A stretch of 64,000 bases of DNA from Clostridia bacterium. GTDB lineage: Bacteria > Bacillota > Clostridia > Oscillospirales > Acutalibacteraceae. The translations under genes and the position numbers were made by a program. Where the stretch lies: contig JAFTUG010000016.1 in NCBI GenBank assembly GCA_017466365.1, positions 186,001-250,000 of the forward strand, in the 5' to 3' direction. Below are positions 26,191 to 35,075 of the stretch, one piece after another. The notes beneath the pieces are model-generated. The model was given only the letters and a program-made list of their open reading frames with translations. It was not told the origin of the DNA and made no database searches. The first letter of the stretch is position 1. Every line of letters begins with the position of its first letter.

Positions 26191-28047
26191 TCAGAAAGCG
26201 AATATATCAACGATTTTTCCGTTTGACGTATCAATAGTTATCGAATATGGCAAAGAACCGTTGCCGTTATAATCGCCGATGGAGTATTTTATTTCGTAGC
26301 TTCTGACAGGTGTGTTATCGCTGCCGTATTTTTCGGTTATGACATCGGGCAGCATATCAAGCTCAACGAGCTTTTGCTGAAGCTTATCTTCAGACATGCC
26401 GACAGTAAAATTATCGGAAAGTTTTTTCAGGTCTTCATCGGTTGCCGATTCAATATAATGCATTTCGCCGTAATTTGCAACAGCGGTTATTTTTTCGAGA
26501 TTATCGTTTTCATCGGTGACAAGTGAAACGGAAACCTTTCCGTCCTCGGAATAATATAAATCATAGTATTCTTCTGATTCGGAATATCCCATATCCTTGA
26601 GTTTTTTAATGCATTTTCTCGGTGTCTTATCAATGTTTGTTTCGTTACAGAATTCTGTTAATAATGAGGTTACCTCACGGTTCGCAATTTCAAGGGGTGT
26701 TTCTTCAGGGTCTGTGGGCACGGGAGCGTTTTCACGGATATTCATCATCAAATCAGTAACATTTGTTACTTTTTCGCCATCGGTGTCGATTCGGAGAGTA
26801 TACTCGATACTGCTTTTTTCTCCTTCAAAAACCGGTGTTATAAACTCAAAAGAATATTGCCTCATCATATCTTTGCCGTTGAAGGTGTTTTCTTCTATTT
26901 CACAAGGTATAATTTCGAGTTCATTGAATTTCTCGTGAAGTTCCGCCTCGGTCATTCCTTTTTTGAAGCTTAATCCTATATTCTTGAAGCTTCCGTATGT
27001 TGCGCTTTCAAAAGCTTTTGTTGCATTCTTGCAGGTGATGTTGAGTTTGCCTATTTTATTCTCCGAAGGATATGATATGCCGATATCAATCATTATGTTG
27101 CCGCTTTCGGAATAGTAGATATCGGTATGTTTTTCATCCTGTACATAGCCTGCATCTTCAAGTGTAAGAACATAATCGTAGATTTTCGTTCCGATATTGA
27201 GTTCGCCGCAGAATAAGTCATAATATTTATCGATTTCTTCCGCAGTTGTTTCAAGGCTATCCATTGAATCGTATTTTCCGCTTTGGTCTGCCGTACCGTT
27301 TTCTTCGGATTTAAAAAACTCAAATGCCGTTACAGAAGCGAGCGCAACAGCGATAACGATAAGAATAATTGCAATTTTTTTGAATTTCTTTTTGTATACG
27401 CTGTCTGAATTGGTTTCGATAATAACCGAGATCATCCATGAAGCGCCAAGGATAACGATGCTTGCCGCAATTATCAGGGCAGGAAGATGCTTTTGTTCGG
27501 AAAAAACAGTCAGATTGCCGTTTAATGCCGTGAATGCGGTTGAAATATAAATAATCAAAAATGCTGTCAACGGAATGAAGCTCAAAACTGTGCGAAGCGT
27601 TCCTTTGAATTTAAAGCATATGGGAAGCTGAATTGCAAAGAAAACAGCGAAAGAGGCAATAATCAGAGCGGTTTCAATATGGGATTGAGAGGGTACGGGA
27701 GAAACGAAGAATCCGGCTAATGATGAATAGTAGTTTATTTGTCCGATGATATTTGATATAACATAAGCGGCAACAGCAATGAAAAATTCCGCAGAATGTA
27801 TTATATACTTTGCGCTGACCCGTTCAAGCGGTGTGCAGGGCAGGGTTTTGCAATATTTTTGCCAGTTGCTTTTTTCGTCATATAAGAATGATGAGGAAAT
27901 GCTGCCTATAAGAATTCCCATGCCTGCAACCGAAATAGAAACTCTTCCTGATGTGCTTGTCAGAAGGCTTATTGCCCAAACATAAAGCATAATCCATGAT
28001 CTTGTTTTCAGCCAAATACAGAATTCCTTTGAAAGCAAACCTTTCAT
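26191..28047 (-). CDS. ABC transporter permease fused to a duplicated exported domain
   Basis: A 618-residue protein. Residues 1-215 are an ABC-2 type permease with about six helices, followed by a further transmembrane helix near residues 222-245. The remaining 370 residues are hydrophilic and consist of two related domains, about residues 265-435 and 455-618. Each has FC-x3-NI, a Gly-Tyr turn (DAGY / DMGY), a YYSE-G stretch (IYYSESGN / LYYSEDGK), a GMxExxL motif and ITIDT-like ends. It starts inside the stop of the ATPase gene. The permease identity is clear; the repeated domain is unknown and may sense an extracellular ligand. Confidence 0.75.
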   Translation of the reverse strand: MKGLLSKEFCIWLKTRSWIMLYVWAISLLTSTSGRVSISVAGMGILIGSISSSFLYDEKSNWQKYCKTLPCTPLERVSAKYIIHSAEFFIAVAAYVISNIIGQINYYSSLAGFFVSPVPSQSHIETALIIASFAVFFAIQLPICFKFKGTLRTVLSFIPLTAFLIIYISTAFTALNGNLTVFSEQKHLPALIIAASIVILGASWMISVIIETNSDSVYKKKFKKIAIILIVIAVALASVTAFEFFKSEENGTADQSGKYDSMDSLETTAEEIDKYYDLFCGELNIGTKIYDYVLTLEDAGYVQDEKHTDIYYSESGNIMIDIGISYPSENKIGKLNITCKNATKAFESATYGSFKNIGLSFKKGMTEAELHEKFNELEIIPCEIEENTFNGKDMMRQYSFEFITPVFEGEKSSIEYTLRIDTDGEKVTNVTDLMMNIRENAPVPTDPEETPLEIANREVTSLLTEFCNETNIDKTPRKCIKKLKDMGYSESEEYYDLYYSEDGKVSVSLVTDENDNLEKITAVANYGEMHYIESATDEDLKKLSDNFTVGMSEDKLQQKLVELDMLPDVITEKYGSDNTPVRSYEIKYSIGDYNGNGSLPYSITIDTSNGKIVDIFAF

Positions 28048-28886
28048 TATTTCGCCTCCTTTACAACAGCAACAAAAAGCTCCTCTATTCCGACAGGATT
28101 GGTTTCAAAGCCGTCTGCGGCATATCGTTCAACTATTGCCTCAACACCGTAAGGAGATTCTTTTTTGTGCATTACCGCATCATCCGAAAATTGTGAAAGC
28201 TCTTCCGCCGTGCAATGGATAACGCAGTATTTTTCGAGAAGTCTGTCCTTTTCGTCGCAGAGAATAACCTTGCCTTTATGAATGAAAGCGATATAATCGC
28301 AAAGTTTTTCAAGGTCGCTGACAATATGCGAGGAAATAAGAATGGAGTTGGTCGGATTTCTTGTAAATTCATAGAAAATATCGACTATTTCATCACGGAT
28401 AACGGGGTCAAGACCGCTTGTGGGTTCATCAAGAATGAGCAATTTTGCGTCATGTGAAAGTGCAACAGCAATGCTCATTTTCATCTTCATGCCCTTTGAA
28501 AGCGACTTGAATTTCTTTTTTTCATCAATATCAAAACGCTTGAGCAGAGAGAAAAATGTTTCCTCGTTCCAGTTTTTATATGTTTTTTTCATTATTTTGT
28601 TTATCTGTAAGCCTTTGAGCTGTTCGGGAAAGCATGGTTCATCAAGCACAACGCCGATATCGTTTTTGATTTCCTTTGCATCGGCGGTCATTTCTTTATC
28701 GAAAACACGGATTTCGCCCGAATCTTTTTTGATAATATCAAGAAGCAGGTTTATGGTTGTGCTTTTTCCTGCGCCGTTTTCACCGATAAGACCCATTATG
28801 CAGCCACAGGGGAGTGTTAGGTCAACATTTTCAAGTCTGAAACTGCCGTAGCTTTTGCAGAGATTTTTTATTTCAATAGCATTCAT
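28047..28886 (-). CDS. ABC transporter ATP-binding protein
   Basis: A 279-residue ATPase. Walker A is GENGAGKST (about residues 35-43), the signature is LSKGMKMK, and Walker B is LLILDEPTSGLD followed by the switch His in SSHI. It resembles YtrB- and BcrA-type ATPases. Two bases separate it from the GntR gene, and its stop overlaps the permease start. The trio matches the GntR/YtrA-regulated export systems of Bacillota, which respond to cell-wall antibiotics or peptides. Confidence 0.93.
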   Translation of the reverse strand: MNAIEIKNLCKSYGSFRLENVDLTLPCGCIMGLIGENGAGKSTTINLLLDIIKKDSGEIRVFDKEMTADAKEIKNDIGVVLDEPCFPEQLKGLQINKIMKKTYKNWNEETFFSLLKRFDIDEKKKFKSLSKGMKMKMSIAVALSHDAKLLILDEPTSGLDPVIRDEIVDIFYEFTRNPTNSILISSHIVSDLEKLCDYIAFIHKGKVILCDEKDRLLEKYCVIHCTAEELSQFSDDAVMHKKESPYGVEAIVERYAADGFETNPVGIEELFVAVVKEAK

Positions 28887-28888
28887 TT

Positions 28889-29263
28889 TTATTCCTCCTC
28901 CGAAATTAATTTGAACATCTCGATGATTTCATTCCTGCCAAGATTGCAGGATGCCGCAATTTCCGATATTTTTTGCATATATTCCTCGATTTTTTTCAGG
29001 TTTTCTTCACGCAGAAGCTCGGTGTTTTTTGAAGCAACAAAGCAGCCCTTGCCCGCAACGGTATAAACAAAGCCTTCGTGTTCAAGCTCATCGTAGGCAC
29101 GCTTGGTTGTTATAACACTGATGTGCAAATCCTTTGCCAGATTTCTGATTGAAGGCAGGGCTTCATCCTCTTTCAATGCGCCGCTTATTATCTGATTTTT
29201 TATCTGTGTATAAATCTGGTCATATATCGGTTGACCGTTTTTGTTATTTATAAGTATCTTCAA
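28889..29263 (-). CDS. GntR-family regulator, YtrA subfamily
   Basis: A 124-residue repressor-type protein with an N-terminal winged helix (PIYDQIYTQIKNQIISGALK, LPSIRNLAKDLHIS, GKGCFVA) and the short C-terminal helical dimerisation tail typical of YtrA. The start is a TTG at 29263 directly behind GGAGGTG. It is the first gene of the ABC transporter operon, and a palindrome overlapping the promoter indicates autoregulation. Confidence 0.9.
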   Translation of the reverse strand: MKILINNKNGQPIYDQIYTQIKNQIISGALKEDEALPSIRNLAKDLHISVITTKRAYDELEHEGFVYTVAGKGCFVASKNTELLREENLKKIEEYMQKISEIAASCNLGRNEIIEMFKLISEEE

Positions 29264-29281
29264 CCAAGCACCTCCTGCACA

Positions 29282-29323
29282 ACTGTATATATACAGTATA
29301 TACAGTTGCTGTGCACTTGTCAA
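29282..29323 (-). promoter_or_regulatory. Promoter and GntR operator of the ABC operon
   Basis: On the minus strand TTGACA (29318-29323) and TATACT (29295-29300) are 17 bases apart. The -10 region is embedded in a perfect 16-base palindrome, ACTGTATATATACAGT (29282-29297), with a further ACAGT half-site at 29302-29306. YtrA-type regulators bind AT-rich palindromes at this position. Confidence 0.65.
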
Positions 29324-29333
29324 TAGTTTTCAT

Positions 29334-29370
29334 AAAAAAGCCCGATTCAGTCGATTGACCGAGTCGGGCG
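29334..29370 (-). terminator. Terminator of the exported hypothetical gene
   Basis: A GCCCGA-TC / GA-TCGGGC stem ends in six T on the minus strand, 15 bases after the stop codon. Confidence 0.75.
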
Positions 29371-29384
29371 GTTTTATATGGTTT

Positions 29385-30101
29385 TTAAATATCAATACGT
29401 TGTTTTGCAGTGTAATCCATATCCATGGTAAGTTCTTCAAAGCCGAACATTTTCACTTTAATATCCTTTATGCTGATTGTTCCTGTTGCATCCCAGTCGC
29501 CATAAATTATTTTGCCGCTTTTTTCATCAATTATGCAGGAAACAGTGCAGTCGGTGTAGCTTTCTTTAATTTGACCGCCCTCAACGGTCATTCCCAACAT
29601 TGCACCGATTTTGTCAAAATCACTTGTCCAGCCGTATGCTCTTAAAACTGCATCGTTTGATTCGCCTGAACGTTTGGTGTCTTTTATTTTGAGAATAATA
29701 GCTCTTTTTCCGTTATTTACGGACATCCCGGCACTCTTTACATCAGATGCGAGGATTTCACCGTTGCCCGGGATTTTGAAAGTATATGTTTCAATATCTT
29801 CTATTGCATCCCAATATGCATCCATATCGATCGGAGTATCATCATTTGCGCTTGCAGACGGAGTGCCGATGATTTCTGTGGTTGATGTTCCGATAACAAA
29901 GCCTGTTTTTTTGACCGCGGAGTTATAATGCTCAAGAACTTTATTAATATCTGTTGTGACATCTCCGCTGACAACAACTTCTGTTCTTTCGGGGTTATAG
30001 GGAATAACTGCGCTGATTCCGAAAAATCCGCCTATGCTGTTAATGAAAAGTGCGAATGCGGTGAGAAGAGGCGCAAATCTTTGAAGAATAAGATTAAACA
30101 T
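29385..30101 (-). CDS. Exported hypothetical protein
   Basis: A 238-residue protein with a hydrophobic N-terminus (residues 1-27) likely to be a signal or anchor. The exported part begins near VIPYNPERTEVVVSG and contains a Ser/Ala/Asp-rich turn (TPSASANDDTPIDMD). I recognise no family. Two cysteines (DCTVSC) could form a disulfide. The start at 30101 is chosen because AAGG lies 9 bases ahead; a start 9 bases earlier would abut that site. It lies 16 bases after the metallophosphoesterase gene and is probably the last gene of that operon. Confidence 0.6.
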   Translation of the reverse strand: MFNLILQRFAPLLTAFALFINSIGGFFGISAVIPYNPERTEVVVSGDVTTDINKVLEHYNSAVKKTGFVIGTSTTEIIGTPSASANDDTPIDMDAYWDAIEDIETYTFKIPGNGEILASDVKSAGMSVNNGKRAIILKIKDTKRSGESNDAVLRAYGWTSDFDKIGAMLGMTVEGGQIKESYTDCTVSCIIDEKSGKIIYGDWDATGTISIKDIKVKMFGFEELTMDMDYTAKQRIDI

Positions 30102-30117
30102 AAAAATCATCCTTTCT

Positions 30118-31455
30118 TTAAATCATCGAAAACAGCGTTTTGATAAATGATATTGCTATGCTGAAAATGTTGGTATTGGTGTCGGATGCGTTATCTGTGA
30201 TTTCAAAAGAATCAATAACCTCATCGTTATCCGTGCGGTAAGTAGTTCCGATTATTGCATTGTCTGTAAAAGTGAATGCCGTATAGGTAGGAACTCTTAC
30301 ATCAAAAGCGGTAACGGTATAAGAGGGGAGCGTTTCGGGCAGGGGGTCATAGTTGCTGCCCGAAGCGGAGGAGGACTGAACATAAACCGTTCCTTCTTCT
30401 GCCTCTTTGCCGCTGTTCATAACCTTGGTGCGTGAATAAAAGTGGTCGTGACCGCTTAAAACGAGGTCGATATCATAGCAGTCACAGAGTGATGAAAAGT
30501 AAAGTCTTTTATCCGAAAATTCATCATCTGAAAATGCTGCCGAATAGGGGTTATGGTGCATGGTGACAACTCTCCATTTTGCGTCAGGATGAGCGTTAAC
30601 GGCCGTGCGGATAACCTTTGCCGCATCGAACATGAAATCGTTGTTTGAATTGAGCATTATAAACAGGGTATCGCCGTAGGTGTAATAATAACCGGTGCCT
30701 GCTTCATCGGCAAAAAGCTCGTCAACCTCATTGGGATTATTGAATATATCGCCGTAAAGCGGTGCTTCATTATCATGGTTGCCTATGGTGTTTGCAACGG
30801 GAAGAGAACGGAGCTTTTCGGGGGCAAGATAAGCCTTCATTTGAGTAATGCTGTCGGGTGATTGGAACTGGTCGCCGCCCGAGATTGCAAAAGCCGCATT
30901 CGGATATTCTGTGAGCATTTTGTTAACGGTATATTCCCAGCCGCAGGTATCACGGATAAGCACATCTCTCTGTGTTTCATCGCCTGAACGTCCGATTTGT
31001 GCATCGGAAACAAAAAGCACTGTAAAGTTTTCGTCGGGCTGAACGGTAACGGCTTCAGGATTGCTCCATGTGCCGTTTTCGGTGTAGGAATAATAATATG
31101 TTTTGCCCTCTTCAAGATCCGTAACGGTTACTTTGTTTGAATTATAATCATCACAATTTTCGGTTGAAACCTCTATTGCTTCAGCATCGGACATATTGGA
31201 TTTTTCAGCAATCTTAAATGACGCGGCCGTGTCGGTTTTTGAAGAAAGCCATGCAAAACGCATTTCGCCTTGAACCGCACCGGGGGTAACGGAAATTACC
31301 GTGTCATCAGCCTGAATGGAATCCCATTTCGGTGCGAATGCATTAAGAGCATCTTCTTTATATGCATATCCGCTTTCCGCAAATGCCGCAATGCTTATAA
31401 TAAGCGAAAAAACAAGTATGAGGGAAATAACTGCAAGAGATTTTTTCATTTTCAT
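30118..31455 (-). CDS. Secreted metallophosphoesterase, purple acid phosphatase-like
   Basis: A 445-residue exported enzyme with a signal peptide (about residues 1-26). A fibronectin-like N-terminal domain (VTPGAVQGEMRFAWLSSK) is followed by a calcineurin-type phosphoesterase domain. Metal ligand motifs are VSDAQIG, SGGDQF, GNHDNE, MHHNPYS and GHDHFYSR. It hydrolyses phosphate esters outside the cell. The last 16 residues are hydrophobic (FSIAISFIKTLFSMI) and may bind membrane. AAGGTGG supports the ATG at 31455. The GH31 gene lies 13 bases upstream, so they share an operon. Confidence 0.88.
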   Translation of the reverse strand: MKMKKSLAVISLILVFSLIISIAAFAESGYAYKEDALNAFAPKWDSIQADDTVISVTPGAVQGEMRFAWLSSKTDTAASFKIAEKSNMSDAEAIEVSTENCDDYNSNKVTVTDLEEGKTYYYSYTENGTWSNPEAVTVQPDENFTVLFVSDAQIGRSGDETQRDVLIRDTCGWEYTVNKMLTEYPNAAFAISGGDQFQSPDSITQMKAYLAPEKLRSLPVANTIGNHDNEAPLYGDIFNNPNEVDELFADEAGTGYYYTYGDTLFIMLNSNNDFMFDAAKVIRTAVNAHPDAKWRVVTMHHNPYSAAFSDDEFSDKRLYFSSLCDCYDIDLVLSGHDHFYSRTKVMNSGKEAEEGTVYVQSSSASGSNYDPLPETLPSYTVTAFDVRVPTYTAFTFTDNAIIGTTYRTDNDEVIDSFEITDNASDTNTNIFSIAISFIKTLFSMI

Positions 31456-31468
31456 TTTAAATTCCACC

Positions 31469-33871
31469 TTATCTGTAAAGCTCCTGAATTTCTTTTATCG
31501 GACCTGCGAATTCCTTGGCAACGGAGGGAAGTGATTTGCCGTTTTTGATAAATGAATTATAAACCATACCTTTTTTATCGGTTGACATCTGGAATTTTGA
31601 GATAACTCTCGTCAGCTCCTGCTTTTCGTTCTTGTTTTCAAGGTATACACAGTTTTCAAGAGCGATATTTATATCGGAAACAGCTTTTGCGGTGATTGCA
31701 ATTTCAATTGTGTTGCCGATTTTTTCTTTCTTTGCATCATATTCTGTGCCGTCAACGGTAACTCGTGCATCTGCCGAAACGATATCCTTGAATTTGAAAA
31801 TGAATGTTCTGCTTTCGGGAGAAACATTTGCAACTCCGCCTGCCTTTGAAACGGATAATCCGACATTATTGCCGTTTTCTGAAACGGTGAATGCAGTTTT
31901 GAGGTATTCGCCGTTCTGATATGAGAGTGTATCGCCGTCATCCTCATAGAGAGTGAAGGTGTTGTTTCCTCTGTAGATAAGCACTTCAAGTGTTTCGGGG
32001 TTTGAGCAGTCGTTTGTTCTGTCATTTGCGCTCATTGGGATTATTGCGCCCTCTTTTGCGAGAACGGGGATATAATCTATATCACGGAACATCTTCACAA
32101 ATTTATTACCTTTATAAATTCTGCCCGTAAAAATATCTGTATATCTGCCCTCGGGAAGCCATACGTTAACGCCTGCAAGATTGGTTTTCAGCGAGGTGTG
32201 CTCTGTAATAGGTGCAACGATAAGCTCTGTTCCGAAGAAGAATTCGTTTCTGCATTCGTATGCATTCTTATCCTCGGGATAAGCATAATACATAGGCTCG
32301 CAAATAGCTCTGCACTCTGTATGCGTGCGGTAATTCATCGTGTAGATATAGGGGAGAAGCTTGTGTCTTAAGCGAAGAGCATCCGTTGCGATTCTCTGAA
32401 CGGGACCGCTGAAATTCCAGGGCTCTTTGCCTGCAAACTCGTTGTTAGTTGAATGAAGTCGCATAACGGGGCTGAATACTCCGAGCTGAACCCAACGGAG
32501 ATAGAGTTCATCATCCTTTTTGCCCATGCAGTGTCCGCCGATATCATGGCTCCACCAGGGATAAGCAATGTTTGAAGCCGTTGCCGTGAATCCCGGCTGG
32601 AAATCAAGGCTCTTCCAGGTCTGCGTTGTATCGCCGCTGAAGCCGAGGGGATATCTCTGACTGCCTGCGCCGCAGAAACGGGAAAGAATGAGAGGTCTGT
32701 GGTTATCCTTTGCGTTATCAAGGAAATGATAATGGTTGAGCGCCCAAAGAGGGTCAAGACCCTTGACGGCTGTATTTTTGCCCTGCTGCCAGTCAATCCA
32801 CCAGAAGTCAACGCCTGCTTTTTCAAACGGATGATGAAGAATATCAAAATAGTTTTCGGTGAACTTTTTATCGGTTATGTCAAAGGGTACGGGTTTCTTT
32901 TCTTTAGGATTCTGACCCATAGCCTTGCACATATCTTCATACTGATTTTCAAACCAGCGAACACCCATTGAGGGATGAAGATTGAAGGTTACATGATAGT
33001 TATCATCTTTGAGCTTTTTGAGGAAACCGTTGGGGTCGGGGAAAAGCTCGGTGTTGAAGCTGTAACCTGTCCAACCGACTGACCAAACATCATAAACATA
33101 CTCCATGAAGTTTCTGTGTTTTGTAACCTTATGGGCGTCTTTGCCGAATTTCTCCTTGATTTTAACCCAATGCCAGTCCATGTCAACCGTTGCAACGGTG
33201 ATGGGGATTTCTTCCTCCTTGAACTTATCCATGAGGCTTAAATATTCTTCTTGAGAATAATCTTTGTATCTGCTCCACCAGTTGGAAAGCGCATATCTCG
33301 GAATGAGAGGCACTTTTCCCGTGAGCTTATAAAGGTCGGTTGTTGCGCCGATATAGTCATTGCCGTAGGCAAAATAATATTCATCGGTTTCCTTGTTTTC
33401 ACGGGGGAGAATGAGACCGTCGGATTTTAATGCAAGGGTTTTGCTGTCGTCAAGAATCGCAACGCCGTTTCTTGAGCAAACGCCGTCGGAAAGCTTGATT
33501 ATACCTGCGGTGATATCAAGAGTACGGCATGTGCCCTTAAGATTGCCCGATTTATAGTTTTTAACCGTTCTTCCGTCGGCAAGCTTAATTGAAAGCATTT
33601 TTTTTGATGCAAGAGAATAAGTGAAAACAGCTTTTTCGGTTTTGATTTCGATTTTATTGCCAGATTCCTTAACCTCGAATTTTGCTTCGCCCAGATTTCT
33701 GAACCATACACTTTGAGTGGGTTCATCGCAGAATTTGCCCTCGCTCTGAACTTCAACACGCAGAAGGCAGGGGGTGATAACCGTAAGCCTTACGGAATTA
33801 TATGTAAGGGTCTGCTTTTTATCCGCAACAGGTGTGCAATCAATTTTAAAACGCTTTTCAAAATTTTCCAT
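31469..33871 (-). CDS. GH31 family alpha-glycosidase
   Basis: An 800-residue enzyme of the alpha-glucosidase/alpha-xylosidase family. The barrel shows PRYALSNWWSRY, TVDMDWHWVK, and WWIDWQQG with the likely nucleophile Asp near residue 360, then GFSGDT for the acid/base Asp, SHDIGG and MRLHS. A beta-sandwich N-terminal domain and C-terminal sandwich domains are of the usual size. There is no signal peptide, so it probably acts on imported oligosaccharides. AAGGGAG precedes the ATG. The WIDWQQG nucleophile loop departs from the WNDMNE of many glucosidases, so the substrate may differ. Confidence 0.9.
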   Translation of the reverse strand: MENFEKRFKIDCTPVADKKQTLTYNSVRLTVITPCLLRVEVQSEGKFCDEPTQSVWFRNLGEAKFEVKESGNKIEIKTEKAVFTYSLASKKMLSIKLADGRTVKNYKSGNLKGTCRTLDITAGIIKLSDGVCSRNGVAILDDSKTLALKSDGLILPRENKETDEYYFAYGNDYIGATTDLYKLTGKVPLIPRYALSNWWSRYKDYSQEEYLSLMDKFKEEEIPITVATVDMDWHWVKIKEKFGKDAHKVTKHRNFMEYVYDVWSVGWTGYSFNTELFPDPNGFLKKLKDDNYHVTFNLHPSMGVRWFENQYEDMCKAMGQNPKEKKPVPFDITDKKFTENYFDILHHPFEKAGVDFWWIDWQQGKNTAVKGLDPLWALNHYHFLDNAKDNHRPLILSRFCGAGSQRYPLGFSGDTTQTWKSLDFQPGFTATASNIAYPWWSHDIGGHCMGKKDDELYLRWVQLGVFSPVMRLHSTNNEFAGKEPWNFSGPVQRIATDALRLRHKLLPYIYTMNYRTHTECRAICEPMYYAYPEDKNAYECRNEFFFGTELIVAPITEHTSLKTNLAGVNVWLPEGRYTDIFTGRIYKGNKFVKMFRDIDYIPVLAKEGAIIPMSANDRTNDCSNPETLEVLIYRGNNTFTLYEDDGDTLSYQNGEYLKTAFTVSENGNNVGLSVSKAGGVANVSPESRTFIFKFKDIVSADARVTVDGTEYDAKKEKIGNTIEIAITAKAVSDINIALENCVYLENKNEKQELTRVISKFQMSTDKKGMVYNSFIKNGKSLPSVAKEFAGPIKEIQELYR

Positions 33872-33996
33872 GTCAAATCTCCCTTTGATTTTATGAATTA
33901 ATTATATATCTTTCATTGAGTAAAGTCAAATAATGCTTTATTTTATATAAATAATATGCTATAATTCCAAAAAGAAACGGCAAAGGAGAATTCAGT

Positions 33997-35031
33997 ATGA
34001 CATTCATGGCTTTGAAACGTATAATCATGGCGGTAATAATGATACCGTATTTTCTTTTTAACTATGCATTCAACGATTATGCATACCCTGCGGTAAGCAC
34101 CTCGGGGGCATATGTTTTCTGCTATTTCGTCGGCAACGAGGTTGATGAGCAGACTATCCACCTTGCCGTAAGCACAGACGGATATAATTTTGAGTCGCTT
34201 AACAATAATGAGCCTATAATCAGGCAGACGAAAGGCACGGGCTGTGTGCGTGACCCTTATATTCTCAAAGGCGTCGATGAAAACGGCAAGGATTGCTATT
34301 TTATCGTTGCAACGGATATGAATGCACTTGACGGCTGGACTTCAAATCACAGTCTTATTACATGGCGTTCCTATGACCTGATAAACTGGACAGACGAAAC
34401 GGTTATTGATATCCGTCAGTTTGAGGGCTTTGAAAAAACCAACAGAGCATGGGCACCTCAAGCGATATGGGACAGCAACAAGGGGATGTACATGGTCTAC
34501 TGGGCAAATTCAACCGCCGAGAATGATTGCGCAGGGCATTACTATGCATACACAAAGGATTTCAAAACCTTTGAAACGGAGCCGAAGGTGCTTTTCGGCA
34601 GATGGAATGAGGTTGACCCTGAAACGGGAGAAACAAGAAATATTCAGTGCATTGACGGCGATATAATTTATAACGAAAAAGACGGTTACTACTATCTCTA
34701 TTTCAAAGAGGATTTAACCCAGAAAATTGCCTATGTAAAATCGAAAAATCTTACAGGTCCGTATAACACGGATTACACAATCTGCTCGCTCAACTGGTGG
34801 GGAGTTGAAGGCAGCTCAATGTACCGCATAACGGGTACGGATGCGTGGATGATGATTATGGACGAATATTCGGAAGGAACATTCTTTGCACAGATGACAA
34901 GGGATTTCGAGAATTTCAGGCAGGTGCAGAGGTCAACCTATTCAATAAATCACCTTAAACCCCGTCATGGCTCGGTTGCGGCAATTTCCGAAGATGAATA
35001 TTTTGCATTGATTGAAGCTTACAATAAATAA
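33997..35031 (+). CDS. GH43-like five-bladed propeller glycosidase
   Basis: A 344-residue protein with a hydrophobic N-terminus (residues 1-25, signal or anchor). It shows beta-propeller features of GH43 and related arabinosidases/xylosidases: GCVRDPYILKG with a catalytic-type Asp, RAWAPQAIWD in the second blade, and a blade ending IDGDIIYNEKDGYYYLYFK. VEGSSMYRI could supply the general acid Glu and RHGSV lies in the last blade. AAAGGAG precedes the ATG. It is divergent from the GH31 gene, fitting a local glycan-use cluster. Confidence 0.8.
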   Translation: MTFMALKRIIMAVIMIPYFLFNYAFNDYAYPAVSTSGAYVFCYFVGNEVDEQTIHLAVSTDGYNFESLNNNEPIIRQTKGTGCVRDPYILKGVDENGKDCYFIVATDMNALDGWTSNHSLITWRSYDLINWTDETVIDIRQFEGFEKTNRAWAPQAIWDSNKGMYMVYWANSTAENDCAGHYYAYTKDFKTFETEPKVLFGRWNEVDPETGETRNIQCIDGDIIYNEKDGYYYLYFKEDLTQKIAYVKSKNLTGPYNTDYTICSLNWWGVEGSSMYRITGTDAWMMIMDEYSEGTFFAQMTRDFENFRQVQRSTYSINHLKPRHGSVAAISEDEYFALIEAYNK

Positions 35032-35034
35032 AAA

Positions 35035-35066
35035 ACAACGGCTTACACAATTGTGTGAGCCGTTGT
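35035..35066 (-). terminator. Terminator between GH43-like and FAD-oxidoreductase genes
   Basis: ACAACGGCT-ACACAA pairs with TTGTGT-AGCCGTTGT almost perfectly. The T6 run is on the minus strand, so it mainly ends the FAD-oxidoreductase gene. Confidence 0.8.
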
Positions 35067-35075
35067 CTGTTAAGG

